This document shows positions 6,811-15,877 of a stretch of 64,000 nucleotides of DNA, one piece after another. This DNA comes from Motiliproteus sp036960175 (GTDB taxonomy: Bacteria; Pseudomonadota; Gammaproteobacteria; Pseudomonadales; Balneatricaceae): NCBI GenBank assembly GCA_036960175.1, contig JBALWH010000022.1:1-64000 (forward strand). Direction: 5' to 3'. Numbering within the stretch: the stretch's first letter is position 1; every line of letters starts with the position of its first letter. Made by a program: the position numbers and the translations under genes. Under the pieces are notes generated by a model. That model saw only the letters and a list, made by a program, of their open reading frames with translations. It had not been told where the DNA came from and did not search any database.

Positions 6811-8304
6811 GTGAGCGACGCAGTGCTGATTATCGGTGGCGGCCTATCCGGGCTGGCGGCGGCCGTCGCCTGTTCGAAGCTGGGGGTGCGAGCTATCGTC
6901 GTCGAGCGAGGTGCGATAGTCGGTGGCAAGTTGGCCGCCCCTCTGGTGGATGGACTGGATGTGGCGGACCTCGGCAGTGCGGGCAGTGGGCTTGATCTGG
7001 AGGCGGTCCGGGCGCTGGCCAATGATGCAGGCCTTGATGAACCCGCTATTGACCAGGCCGGGGTTGATAAGAAAGGGTCAAATGGGATCGAAATATTCAC
7101 CTTGGCCGATGTCGAAAGCCTCGAGGGTGAACCGGGCGTTTTCACCGTTAGCATTCGCCAACGGGCGCGCTTTGTCACCGACGCCTGTACCCGCTGCAAC
7201 AACTGTCCCCAGGTGTGTCCGCAGGTCAGCGGCAATGAATTCGATGCCGGACTCACTTATCGTAAGGCGATCTATACCCCGTTGCAGCAGACATTGCCCG
7301 GCGCCTTCGTGGTCGATATCGATACCTGCCTAAATACCCCGCCCAACTACCTGCCTTGCCAACGCTGTGTCGAGGTCTGCGATGACAACGCCATCGATTT
7401 CAGCATGCCCCTGGTGCGTTGGCATCAGCGGCGGGTGGCGGCGGTCATCATTGCCGCCGGCTTCGAGGAGGCCGACAACACAAACTTAAAGGAGTTTGGC
7501 TACGGAGTTTATCCAGATGTCGTGACCTCGGTGGAGCTGCAACGGCTGCTGCAGTCGCCAGGGCCGACCGGTGGTTTTGTCGCCAAGCCCTCCAACGAGG
7601 AATACCCCGAAGTGGTGTTGTTTGTGTTGCAGGACAACGCGCCTTTTGCCACCTACATTCTAGCGCAACAAATGGCGCGCCTTGCCGAGCAGGATATTGA
7701 ACAGATCTCCCTGCTGGTGCTGGAACAGCGGGGTGTCGGTGCCGATGCCGATCTTCAAGCCCTGGACGCGATGGCCGCAGACGCAGACATCCCGCTGTGT
7801 CGAGGATCCTGGGTGGGGGTGCGGGAAGTCGATGAGAAGCGCTTGCGTGTCGGCACCGTGGATTTGGCGACGGGGGTAGCCAGCGAACAGGATTTCGATA
7901 TGGTCGTGCTGTCTTCGGATGTTGCCCCGGCGGTCGGTTTGGCCGAGTTGGCGGCAACCCTGGAGGTCAACTTGACAGACAGTGGTTATATCGAGGCCGT
8001 GACAGGGGGCGCGGGGGGGGAAGACGTCGACGAGTGCCCGCTCGCGACATCGACCTCCCGCCCCGGCATCTTCGTTGCAGGCTGTGCCGCCGGGCCGTTC
8101 AGCATCGCGCAAAGCCTGGAACAGGCCCGGGCGGCGGTTACGGCGGTGGTCGGACACTGTTGTTCTCAATCTTCGTCGTTTGCGGACAGTTCGGCTGCGG
8201 AAAAAACAGAGCAGCGGGGCTTGTCCGAAGACGAGCAACGGCTTCGCATAGAGCGGGTGTTGGAGTCGCTGATGCTGCTCGGTGAACGTCATGGTGAGGG
8301 GTAG
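6811..8304 (+). CDS. HdrA-like FAD / iron-sulfur protein
   Basis: A 497-aa cytoplasmic flavoprotein related to heterodisulfide reductase subunit A. It starts with an FAD Rossmann motif (LIIGGGLSGLAAAVA, residues 5-19) and ERG...GGKLA. A 4Fe-4S motif CTRCNNCPQVC (about 126-136) and a second set CLNTPPNYLPCQRCVEVC (about 173-190) follow. The HdrA block EFGYGVYPDVVTSVELQRLL and GPTGG is recognisable, but the usual CVGSRD motif is replaced by LQDNAPF. A second FAD motif, RPGIFVAGCAAGP, is near 430. GTG at 6811 is preceded by AGGA at 6797-6800. It sits between korC and rnfB, suggesting electron transfer or flavin-based bifurcation with ferredoxin; no HdrBC subunits are nearby. The function is inferred. 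Confidence 0.75.
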   Translation: MSDAVLIIGGGLSGLAAAVACSKLGVRAIVVERGAIVGGKLAAPLVDGLDVADLGSAGSGLDLEAVRALANDAGLDEPAIDQAGVDKKGSNGIEIFTLADVESLEGEPGVFTVSIRQRARFVTDACTRCNNCPQVCPQVSGNEFDAGLTYRKAIYTPLQQTLPGAFVVDIDTCLNTPPNYLPCQRCVEVCDDNAIDFSMPLVRWHQRRVAAVIIAAGFEEADNTNLKEFGYGVYPDVVTSVELQRLLQSPGPTGGFVAKPSNEEYPEVVLFVLQDNAPFATYILAQQMARLAEQDIEQISLLVLEQRGVGADADLQALDAMAADADIPLCRGSWVGVREVDEKRLRVGTVDLATGVASEQDFDMVVLSSDVAPAVGLAELAATLEVNLTDSGYIEAVTGGAGGEDVDECPLATSTSRPGIFVAGCAAGPFSIAQSLEQARAAVTAVVGHCCSQSSSFADSSAAEKTEQRGLSEDEQRLRIERVLESLMLLGERHGEG

Positions 8305-8310
8305 CGGGTC

Positions 8311-9201
8311 ATGATGACCGTCCTGACTGCTGTCGGCGCCATCGGCATACTGACATTCCTGCTCGCCACCTTGTTATTTATCGCCAGTCGCAGGTTTCAC
8401 GTCGACGAGGACCCACGACTGGACCAAGTCGACGAGATGCTACCCCATAACAACTGCGGCGCTTGCGGTTTTCCAAGCTGTCGTCTGTTTGCCGAAGCAC
8501 TGGTGGCGACCGAGGTCCTGCCGGGAAAATGCACCGTGGGCTCGGAACAGGAGCGCACGGAGATCGCGGCCTATCTGAACGTCGATGAAGGGGTGGAGAC
8601 CAAGCGGGTGGCGCGCCTTGCCTGTGCTGGCGGCTCCAACGTGGCCAGCAAACGTGCTCATTATCAGGGCCTCGAAACGTGCGCTGCCGCAGCCCAGGTC
8701 GCCGGTGGAGGCAAAGGCTGCTTCTGGGGCTGTTTGGGGTTGGCTGACTGCGAGCGGATCTGTGATTTCGACGCGATAACCATGGATCCCTTTGGCCTGC
8801 CGGTGGTGGATGAGGACAAATGCACTGCTTGCGGCGACTGCATCGACGCCTGTCCCAAGGACCTGTTCAGCTTGCAGCCGGTGAACCAGCACCTGTGGGT
8901 ACCCTGCAACAATCTCGAAGAGGGCGATGCGATCCTCGATTATTGCGAGGTGGCATGCACCGCCTGTGCGCGTTGCGCGGTGGACGCCCCCGCGGGCCTG
9001 ATCACCATGCACAATGGCTTGCCGCTGATTGACTATAATACTTGGGGCCATGACGACCAGGGCGATCATTGCAGTCGTGTGGCCATCGAGCGTTGCCCCA
9101 CCGGCGCCATTGTCTGGATCGATGACCAGGGGGCTATAAACAAAGGGATGGCGAGTAAAAAGATAGCCCGTCATTCGGCACTGCCTGAGACGCCGTCCTG
9201 A
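8311..9201 (+). CDS. rnfB: Rnf complex subunit B, long form
   Basis: The membrane-anchored ferredoxin-accepting subunit of the Rnf ion-translocating ferredoxin:NAD oxidoreductase. One N-terminal transmembrane helix spans residues 3-26. It is followed by the RnfB cluster motif CGACGFPSC...C (about 50-75), a second segment GCFWGCLGLADCERICDFDA, a ferredoxin motif CTACGDCIDACPK and CTACARC. At about 296 aa it is longer than the enterobacterial protein (about 190 aa) and resembles the long RnfB of acetogens. In the last motif the usual final NCP is DAP, so that cluster may lack a ligand. It is separated from rnfCDGEA by the giant PFOR gene. ATG at 8311 (or 8314) follows GAGGGG (8295-8300). Confidence 0.88.
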   Translation: MMTVLTAVGAIGILTFLLATLLFIASRRFHVDEDPRLDQVDEMLPHNNCGACGFPSCRLFAEALVATEVLPGKCTVGSEQERTEIAAYLNVDEGVETKRVARLACAGGSNVASKRAHYQGLETCAAAAQVAGGGKGCFWGCLGLADCERICDFDAITMDPFGLPVVDEDKCTACGDCIDACPKDLFSLQPVNQHLWVPCNNLEEGDAILDYCEVACTACARCAVDAPAGLITMHNGLPLIDYNTWGHDDQGDHCSRVAIERCPTGAIVWIDDQGAINKGMASKKIARHSALPETPS

Positions 9202-9293
9202 GCAGTCTGGATCAATGGGACGGCAGCGGCGCTGAGTTAAAGTTTCCTAAACGCCAGTGTACTGCGCTGCATATGTAGGGACATTAGAATGAG

Positions 9294-9375
9294 CTCGTTT
9301 TTTCGTCAACTAAGGCGCGAGGCGGAGTCATAGTGGTGCTATGGCGACAACGCGCAACGCGGCATGGCGGAAAAA
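9294..9375. repeat. REP-like intergenic inverted repeat
   Basis: The 238-bp rnfB-PFOR spacer contains a GC-rich imperfect palindrome. GTCATAG (9329-9335) and CTATGGC (9339-9345) form the central arms, CGCG blocks lie on both sides, and the outer ends are TTTTTTCG and CGGAAAAAGG. It looks like an extragenic palindromic repeat. No second copy was found in this window. A role as attenuator or transcript processing site is possible but unproven. Confidence 0.4.
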
Positions 9376-9439
9376 GGGGCTTTTATAAGTGCTGAACAGT
9401 GTGGCGCAGCACACTAACCTCGGACAAGGCTCAGATGAT

Positions 9440-12400
9440 ATGAGCAAGCGCAAGACAGAGTTTAAATACCCAGGCGTCCGCGCGGCCATGGATGGCAATA
9501 GCGCGGTCATCGCCTGCGAGCGGGAATCCAGCGACGCTGCCGGAGCGTTTCCGATCACACCTTCGACCCAGATGGGGGAATACTGGGCGCTGGCCGCCGC
9601 CCAGGGGCACATCAATCAATCCGGCAGGCCGTTGATCTTTATCGAGCCGGAGGGCGAGCACGCAGCAGCAGCGGTGACCGCCGGGCTGGCCATGACCGGT
9701 TTGCGCGCCACCAACTTTTCCTCGGGGCAAGGCATCGCCTATATGCATGAATCCTTGTATGCGGCGGTGGGCAAACGCTTGACCTACGTGCTGAATATCG
9801 GCGCCCGGGCGATGACCAAGGCGACGCTGAATGTTCACGCCGGCCATGACGACTATCACTGTGTCGATGATACCGGCTTTTTCCAGCTGTTCGCTGCCAG
9901 CGCGCAACAGGCCGCCGATCTGAACATCATCGCCCACCATATCGGCGAGCTGGCGCTGACCCCTGGCATCGTCGCCCAGGATGGTTTCTTGACCACCCAC
10001 CTGATCGAATCCCTGCGGCTGCCCGAGCCGGAATTGATCGCCGAATTCCTCGGCCGCCCAGATGACATCATTACCACGCCGACACCCGCCCAACAGATCA
10101 TCTATGGCGAAACCCGCCGTCGCATCCCCGAACTCTGGGATGTCGACAACCCGGTTATGGCCGGGTTGGTGCAGAATCAGGACGCCTATATGCAGAGCGT
10201 GGCGGCCCAGCGACCGTTCTTTTTCGATCACATCAAGGCGCTGACGGATCGGGCTTTTGCGGCGTTCTTTACTCTGACCGGGCGGCGTTATGAACGTGTG
10301 ATGGGCTACCGGGTAGATGACGCCGACTATCTGCTTCTCGGCCAGGGCAGTCTGATTCCCAACGCCGAGGCGGTGGCTGACCATCTGAGACAGACCCATA
10401 AACTCAAGGTTGGCGTGGTTAATCTGTTGATGTTCAGGCCCTTTCCCAGCGATCTGCTCAGTCACCTGTTGAAGGGCCGAAAGGGGGTGGCGGTACTGGA
10501 GCGCCTCGATCAGCCTCTGGCGGTGGATTTGCCGTTGATGCGGGAGATTCGCGCCACGATCAGCCAAAGCCTCGAGAATGGTAAGAGCATTGAAAACGGC
10601 AGGGCTGGCACGCCGTTGCCCCATCCGCACCTAGCCGCCTACGCTAAATTGAGCGAGGTTCCGGAGCTCTATTCCTGTTCTTTTGGTTTGGGCAGCCGCG
10701 ACCTGCAACCCGAAGGCTTGATCGCCGCGGTGGAAAATATGTTGCCGGAGGGCAAGCGTAAAAAGCATGTTTATCTGTCGATCGATTTTCTACGCGAGCA
10801 AGCGCTGACACCGAAGCAGGAACTCTATCAGCAGACCTTAGAGGAGGCCTACCCCCAGCTTCGGGAGTTGGCTGTTCGCGGCAGCGAAAATCCCAACCTG
10901 ATGCCCAAGGACAGCATCACCGTGCGCTTTCATTCCATCGGCGGCTGGGGGGCGATCACCACCGGAAAAAACCTGGCGATGACCCTGTTCGATTTGCTGG
11001 GTTATCACATCAAGGCCAACCCGAAATACGGCTCTGAGAAGAAAGGCCAACCGACCACCTACTACCTCTCCGCCGCCCCCGAGCCGATACGGATCAACTG
11101 CGAGTATTTTTATGTCGATCTGGTGTTGTCACCGGACCCCAATGTCTTCCACCATACCAATGCGTTGGCCGGTTTGAAGGAGGGCGGCATCTTCATTATC
11201 CAGAGTGACCAGCCATCCCCGGAGCGCGTCTGGGCGAGCATCCCGGAGCGTTACCAGCAGCTTATCGTCGACAAGCGGATCCGGGTTTATTACCTCGACG
11301 CTTTCAGCATCGCCCGCGAAGAGGCTACCGACCCGGACCTGCAGTTACGCATGCAGGGCACCGTATTCCAGGGCGCCTTTTTCGCGGCGTCGCCGCTGAT
11401 GGAACAGAGCGGCTTTACCGAGGAAAAATTGCTCGGTGCCATTCGTCGCCAGCTGCAGCATCAGTTCGGCGGCAAAGGGGCCCGGGTGGTCGAGGAGAAT
11501 ATCCGGGCGATTCAGCGCGGCTTTGACGGCGTGCGGGAGATCGTCGAAAAGCCCGTCGGGGTTCAGGCATTAAACCCGATTGAGGCGACGGCTGGCCCGG
11601 CGTTGCCGGTGATGATCAAGTGGTTGCCGCAGAGCAAGGAGGCGGTTGCCGATATTCATCGTTTTTGGGAGCAGACGGGTAACTTTTATGCCCGTGGCCT
11701 GGGCAATGACAATCTGGCCGACCCCTTTATCGGCCTAGGGGTGATGCCTGCGGCATCGGCGCTGTTTAGGGATATGACTGGCATTCGTTTCGAGCACCCG
11801 GAACTGATCGGCGAAAACTGCACCGCCTGTGGTGATTGCTATACCGTCTGTCCTGATACCGCGATTCCCGGTCTGGTGAACGAGGTGTCACAGGTGCTCG
11901 ATACCGCGGTCAATCGGGTGAAGAAGGAGGGGCATTCCCTCAAGCACCTTCCCCGTGCCGTGCGCCAGCTCGAACCCATCCTTCGTGATCTGTTCAACCA
12001 GGCGGCTGAGACCGAGGCTGTGGGCCCGATGCTGGAAGCGGCGATCGATAAGACCCTTGTCGACTATCGGTTGGCTGACGGCGCGGCCCTGAGCGATGCG
12101 CAGAAAGCGGAGCTGAGTCAGGAACTGAGCCTTTTCCAGCAGGCACTCGATGGCTTCCAATTTATCCTCAGTCGACCTTATTACAGCCTTCACGAGAAGC
12201 AGCAAGCCGGCACCGGAGGGCTGCTGAGTCTGACCATCAACCCCTACACCTGCAAGGGCTGCATGGAGTGCGTGGAGGTTTGCAAGGACGATGCCCTGCG
12301 GCCTATTATGCAAACGGAGGACTCGGTCAAGCAACTCAAGGCGCGCTGGGATTTCTGGCAGGACCTGCCCAATACCCCTGCTAGATACATTCGCGTCGAC

Positions 12401-14461
12401 AACCTGGAGGAGGGCATTGGGGCGCTGGAGACCATCCTGCTGGATAAACAGGTCTATCTGGGGCTTACCAGCGGTGATGGAGCCTGCCTCGGCTGTTCGG
12501 AAAAGACCGCGCTGCACCTTTTTACCGCCACGGTGCAGGCACTGATGCAACCCAGAGTCGTCAAGCAGGTGGTGTATCTCGGTGAACTGATCCAGAAGCT
12601 TGAACAGCACATCCAGCTGAAGCTGGTACAGGCCGTCAATGTCGATGATACCGAGGCGATGACCCAGGCGCTTAGCTCCAAGGGGCCGAGTGGCGAGGCA
12701 CAGATTGACCTGACCCTGTCCGATCTCGCCGCGCGCATGGAGAACCTTATCGGCGCCGACCCCATCGACCCGGATTGGTTGAAGAAAATGACCCAACTGA
12801 TCGCCCAGCTGAAAGACCTTAAGTGGCGCTACTGCGAGGGGACTAGCGGTCAGGGGCGCGCCAGCATGGGAATGCTCAACGCCACCGGGTGCAGCTCGGT
12901 GTGGGGCAGTACCTATCCGTTCAATCCTTACCCCTTTCCCTGGGCCAATCATCTGTTCCAGGACGCCGCATCCCTGGCCATGGGAGTGTTCGAAGGGCAC
13001 ATGATCAAAATGGCCGAGGGCTTCAAAGCGATTCGGTGCGCGGAGCTGGAGCTTGCCGGCAGCTATAACCCGGAAGAACACGACGATTTTTTTACCTATT
13101 TCGACTGGAAACAGTTCAGCGATGAGGAGTATCTGCTCTGTCCTCCGGTGGTGGCGGTGGGGGGCGATGGGGCTATGTACGACATCGGCTTCCAGAATCT
13201 TTCTCGGGCCATGATGTCGGGCAAGCCCCTCAAGATCGTGGTGCTGGATACCCAGGTCTATTCCAACACCGGCGGGCAGGCCTGTACCTCGGGATTTTTC
13301 GGGCAGATATCCGATATGGCCGAATTTGGCGAAGTCATGAAGGGTAAGCGCGAGGTCCGCAAGGAGCTTGGGCTGATCGCGATGGCCCACCGCACCACCT
13401 ACGTTATGCAAAGCACCATCGCCAACGCCAGTCACCTTATAGAAGGCTTTATCCAGGGGCTGATGACTCGGCGTCCGGCGCTGTTCAATCTGTATACCTC
13501 CTGCCAGCCGGAGCATGGCATCGGGGATGATATGGGGCGGCACCAGGCCAAGCTGGCGGTGGAGTCACGGGCCTATCCGCTGTTCCGCTATAACCCCGAC
13601 AATGGGAAAACTGCGGTGGAATGTTTTGATCTGGAGTGCAATCCGGCCATCGATCAACTCTGGCCGCGTTACGCGCTGCGGTACCTGGAGGGAGGACGGG
13701 AGAAGTCCATGGAGGTGCCCATGACCTTCGCCGATTTCGCCATGACTGAAGCACGCTTTCGAAAGCATTTTCGCACAGCCCCCCCTGATACTTGGCATGA
13801 AGCCATGGTTCCCCTGGCCGACTTTCTGGAGCTGTCGGAGGACGACAGGGAGGGGCAGTATCCCTTTATCTGGACTCTCGATAAGGGGCAGCACCTGAGC
13901 CGTCTGCTGGTCGACAAAGCGATGGTGGAATCCTGCGAGGAGAGACGCGACTTCTGGATCATGCTCCGGGCGATGGCTGGCGAGGACAGGGGGCCGGAGT
14001 CGCCCCCAGAGGATGTCGAAGGCAAGGTTCGACGGCAGGTGATCCAGAAAATCGCCAGCGGTTTGTTAAAGCTGGCGAGCGGCGATGGCGGTGCGGCGGT
14101 TGACTTGGCGGCGCTGGTGGAATCTGCGGCGATCGATAGGCCCGCGCCCGTCTCTGGCCAGGCTTCTGGCCCAGCGTCGGATTCGGCGACGGCGGTCGAA
14201 ACGGCAGGCGCCTATATGGCGCCATGGATCGATACCGAGGAGTGCACGGCCTGTGACGAGTGCACCAACCTGAATTCCAGTATTTTCGCCTACAACGACC
14301 GGCAAAAGGCTTACATCAAGAATCCTCTGGGTGGGCCCTACAAGGATATGGTGAAGGCGGCGGAAAAATGCACGGCGCGAATCATCCACCCCGGGCTGCC
14401 CAAGGACCACACCGATAAGGATATCGGTAAGTGGATCAAGCGTGGGGAGAAATTCAATTGA
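9440..14461 (+). CDS. nifJ: Giant pyruvate:ferredoxin (flavodoxin) oxidoreductase, single-chain
   Basis: A homodimeric-type PFOR that converts pyruvate and CoA to acetyl-CoA, CO2 and reduced ferredoxin. Domain order: pyrimidine domain with SDAAGAFPITPSTQMGEY and EPEGEHAAAAVTAG (about 71); gamma domain from about 494 (FHSIGGWGAITTGKN); ferredoxin domain with CTACGDCYTVCP (about 792) and CKGCMECVEVC (about 936); ThDP domain with CLGCSEKTALH (about 1015) and GGDGAMYDIGFQNL (about 1238) plus NTGGQ. Two oddities bring it to 1,673 aa against about 1,170-1,200 usual: a helical insertion of about 90 residues between the two clusters, and a C-terminal extension with an extra CTACDEC...C motif (about 1600). 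ATG at 9440 is chosen because homology starts there; GTG at 9389 is in frame. Confidence 0.9.
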   Translation: MSKRKTEFKYPGVRAAMDGNSAVIACERESSDAAGAFPITPSTQMGEYWALAAAQGHINQSGRPLIFIEPEGEHAAAAVTAGLAMTGLRATNFSSGQGIAYMHESLYAAVGKRLTYVLNIGARAMTKATLNVHAGHDDYHCVDDTGFFQLFAASAQQAADLNIIAHHIGELALTPGIVAQDGFLTTHLIESLRLPEPELIAEFLGRPDDIITTPTPAQQIIYGETRRRIPELWDVDNPVMAGLVQNQDAYMQSVAAQRPFFFDHIKALTDRAFAAFFTLTGRRYERVMGYRVDDADYLLLGQGSLIPNAEAVADHLRQTHKLKVGVVNLLMFRPFPSDLLSHLLKGRKGVAVLERLDQPLAVDLPLMREIRATISQSLENGKSIENGRAGTPLPHPHLAAYAKLSEVPELYSCSFGLGSRDLQPEGLIAAVENMLPEGKRKKHVYLSIDFLREQALTPKQELYQQTLEEAYPQLRELAVRGSENPNLMPKDSITVRFHSIGGWGAITTGKNLAMTLFDLLGYHIKANPKYGSEKKGQPTTYYLSAAPEPIRINCEYFYVDLVLSPDPNVFHHTNALAGLKEGGIFIIQSDQPSPERVWASIPERYQQLIVDKRIRVYYLDAFSIAREEATDPDLQLRMQGTVFQGAFFAASPLMEQSGFTEEKLLGAIRRQLQHQFGGKGARVVEENIRAIQRGFDGVREIVEKPVGVQALNPIEATAGPALPVMIKWLPQSKEAVADIHRFWEQTGNFYARGLGNDNLADPFIGLGVMPAASALFRDMTGIRFEHPELIGENCTACGDCYTVCPDTAIPGLVNEVSQVLDTAVNRVKKEGHSLKHLPRAVRQLEPILRDLFNQAAETEAVGPMLEAAIDKTLVDYRLADGAALSDAQKAELSQELSLFQQALDGFQFILSRPYYSLHEKQQAGTGGLLSLTINPYTCKGCMECVEVCKDDALRPIMQTEDSVKQLKARWDFWQDLPNTPARYIRVDNLEEGIGALETILLDKQVYLGLTSGDGACLGCSEKTALHLFTATVQALMQPRVVKQVVYLGELIQKLEQHIQLKLVQAVNVDDTEAMTQALSSKGPSGEAQIDLTLSDLAARMENLIGADPIDPDWLKKMTQLIAQLKDLKWRYCEGTSGQGRASMGMLNATGCSSVWGSTYPFNPYPFPWANHLFQDAASLAMGVFEGHMIKMAEGFKAIRCAELELAGSYNPEEHDDFFTYFDWKQFSDEEYLLCPPVVAVGGDGAMYDIGFQNLSRAMMSGKPLKIVVLDTQVYSNTGGQACTSGFFGQISDMAEFGEVMKGKREVRKELGLIAMAHRTTYVMQSTIANASHLIEGFIQGLMTRRPALFNLYTSCQPEHGIGDDMGRHQAKLAVESRAYPLFRYNPDNGKTAVECFDLECNPAIDQLWPRYALRYLEGGREKSMEVPMTFADFAMTEARFRKHFRTAPPDTWHEAMVPLADFLELSEDDREGQYPFIWTLDKGQHLSRLLVDKAMVESCEERRDFWIMLRAMAGEDRGPESPPEDVEGKVRRQVIQKIASGLLKLASGDGGAAVDLAALVESAAIDRPAPVSGQASGPASDSATAVETAGAYMAPWIDTEECTACDECTNLNSSIFAYNDRQKAYIKNPLGGPYKDMVKAAEKCTARIIHPGLPKDHTDKDIGKWIKRGEKFN

Positions 14462-14521
14462 GCGCAGGCGGTGCCCTGATACGCCGGCACCGGCCTGCAT
14501 AGCAAGTTAATAGGAATACCG

Positions 14522-15877
14522 ATGCTGGCAGATCACTCAATCATTCGAACCTTCGCCCACGGAGTGCATCCGCCGGACTCGAAAGAGGACACCCGGAACC
14601 TGCCGATCCGACAGTTCCCTTTCGCCCCGGTGATGAGCATTCCTCTGTCCCAGCATATCGGCAAACCCGCCGTGCTGGTGGTTCGCGAAGGGCAGGAAGT
14701 GATCCGTGGCGAGTTGCTGGCCGAACCCGATGGTTTTGTCTCGGTGGCGGTGCATGCTCCCGCTTCCGGGGTGGTTCAGCGTATCGGTCTGATGCCCAGT
14801 ATCGCCGGTAAAATGGTACAGGGCATCTATCTGGTGCCTTTTCCCGGCTCCACCCAGGAGGTTTGTGAGGGAACCCCCTGTGATCTCGAGAGTAGCACCG
14901 CCGACGAGATCATCGCCGCCATCCAGCGCGCCGGCATCGTCGGTCTCGGTGGCGCGGCCTTTCCCACCCACGTCAAACTGAAACCCCCGCAAGGGAAGCA
15001 GATCGATACGCTGATTATCAACGGCGTCGAGTGTGAACCTTATCTGACCACCGATCACCGGGTGATGCTTGAGCAGCAGAGCGATATCGTTACCGGGATT
15101 CGCTATCTGCTTAAGGCCACCGGTGCCGAGCGGGCCGTTATCGGGATTGAGGCCAATAAACGGGATGTGTTCGAGTCGCTGGGCAAGGCCCTGCCGGCAC
15201 AGGAACCTATCGCGGTGGAACTGCTTCAGGTCAAATATCCTCAGGGTGCCGAGAAACTGCTGATCGCCGCCTTGCTTGGGCGCGAGGTGCCGTCGGGCGG
15301 GCTGCCGTCCGATGTTGGGGTGGTGGTGGTTAACGTCGCCACCACTGCAGAGATCGGGCGTTTGCTTCCCCACGGGCGCGGTATCCAAGAGCGGGTGATC
15401 ACCATCGGCGGCCCGGCGATTAAAAAGCGCGGGAACTATCGGATTCCCATCGGCACGCCGCTGCGCTTCGCGTTGGAGTACGTGGGGGTCGAAGATAACC
15501 TGAGTCAGGTGTTTTTGGGCGGCCCGATGATGGGGCCGGCCCTGCCCAGCCTGGATATCCCCATCACCAAGGGTACCTCGGGCTTTATTGCCTTTACCGA
15601 GAACGAAACGGGCGTCAAGCACCGGGAGTTACCCTGTATTCACTGCGCCTATTGTGTTGATGCCTGTCCGCTTTTTCTCAACCCTTCGCAACTCGGTCTT
15701 CTGGCTAGAAACGCCCAGTACCAGCGTATGGTCGAGGAGTTTCACCTGATGGACTGCTTCGAGTGCGGAGCTTGCTCCTACGTCTGTCCCTCTCATATTC
15801 CCCTGGTGCAATATTTCCGCGCAGCCAAAACGCTTGCTAGAAAAGAGCAGGCCAGTAACACGCAGGCACGCCCATGA
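14522..15877 (+). CDS. rnfC: Rnf complex subunit C (NADH/FMN-binding)
   Basis: A peripheral Rnf subunit that exchanges electrons with NAD(H). The N-terminus (HGVHPPDSKEDT, near residue 14) is typical. The nucleotide/FMN-binding region includes GLGGAAFPTHVKL (about 140) and INGVECEPYLTTD. Two 4Fe-4S motifs, CIHCAYCVDACP (about 377) and CFECGACSYVCP (about 416), lie near the C-terminus. Length is 451 aa without the long alanine-rich tail of enterobacterial RnfC. AGGA at 14511-14514 precedes the ATG. It overlaps rnfD by four bases, starting the coupled rnfCDGEA run. Confidence 0.95.
   Translation: MLADHSIIRTFAHGVHPPDSKEDTRNLPIRQFPFAPVMSIPLSQHIGKPAVLVVREGQEVIRGELLAEPDGFVSVAVHAPASGVVQRIGLMPSIAGKMVQGIYLVPFPGSTQEVCEGTPCDLESSTADEIIAAIQRAGIVGLGGAAFPTHVKLKPPQGKQIDTLIINGVECEPYLTTDHRVMLEQQSDIVTGIRYLLKATGAERAVIGIEANKRDVFESLGKALPAQEPIAVELLQVKYPQGAEKLLIAALLGREVPSGGLPSDVGVVVVNVATTAEIGRLLPHGRGIQERVITIGGPAIKKRGNYRIPIGTPLRFALEYVGVEDNLSQVFLGGPMMGPALPSLDIPITKGTSGFIAFTENETGVKHRELPCIHCAYCVDACPLFLNPSQLGLLARNAQYQRMVEEFHLMDCFECGACSYVCPSHIPLVQYFRAAKTLARKEQASNTQARP

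Noticed and set aside
11888..13543. Long minus-strand frame of 551 codons inside the PFOR gene
   Set aside because: It is a shadow of high-GC coding sequence; the plus strand encodes clear PFOR motifs throughout.
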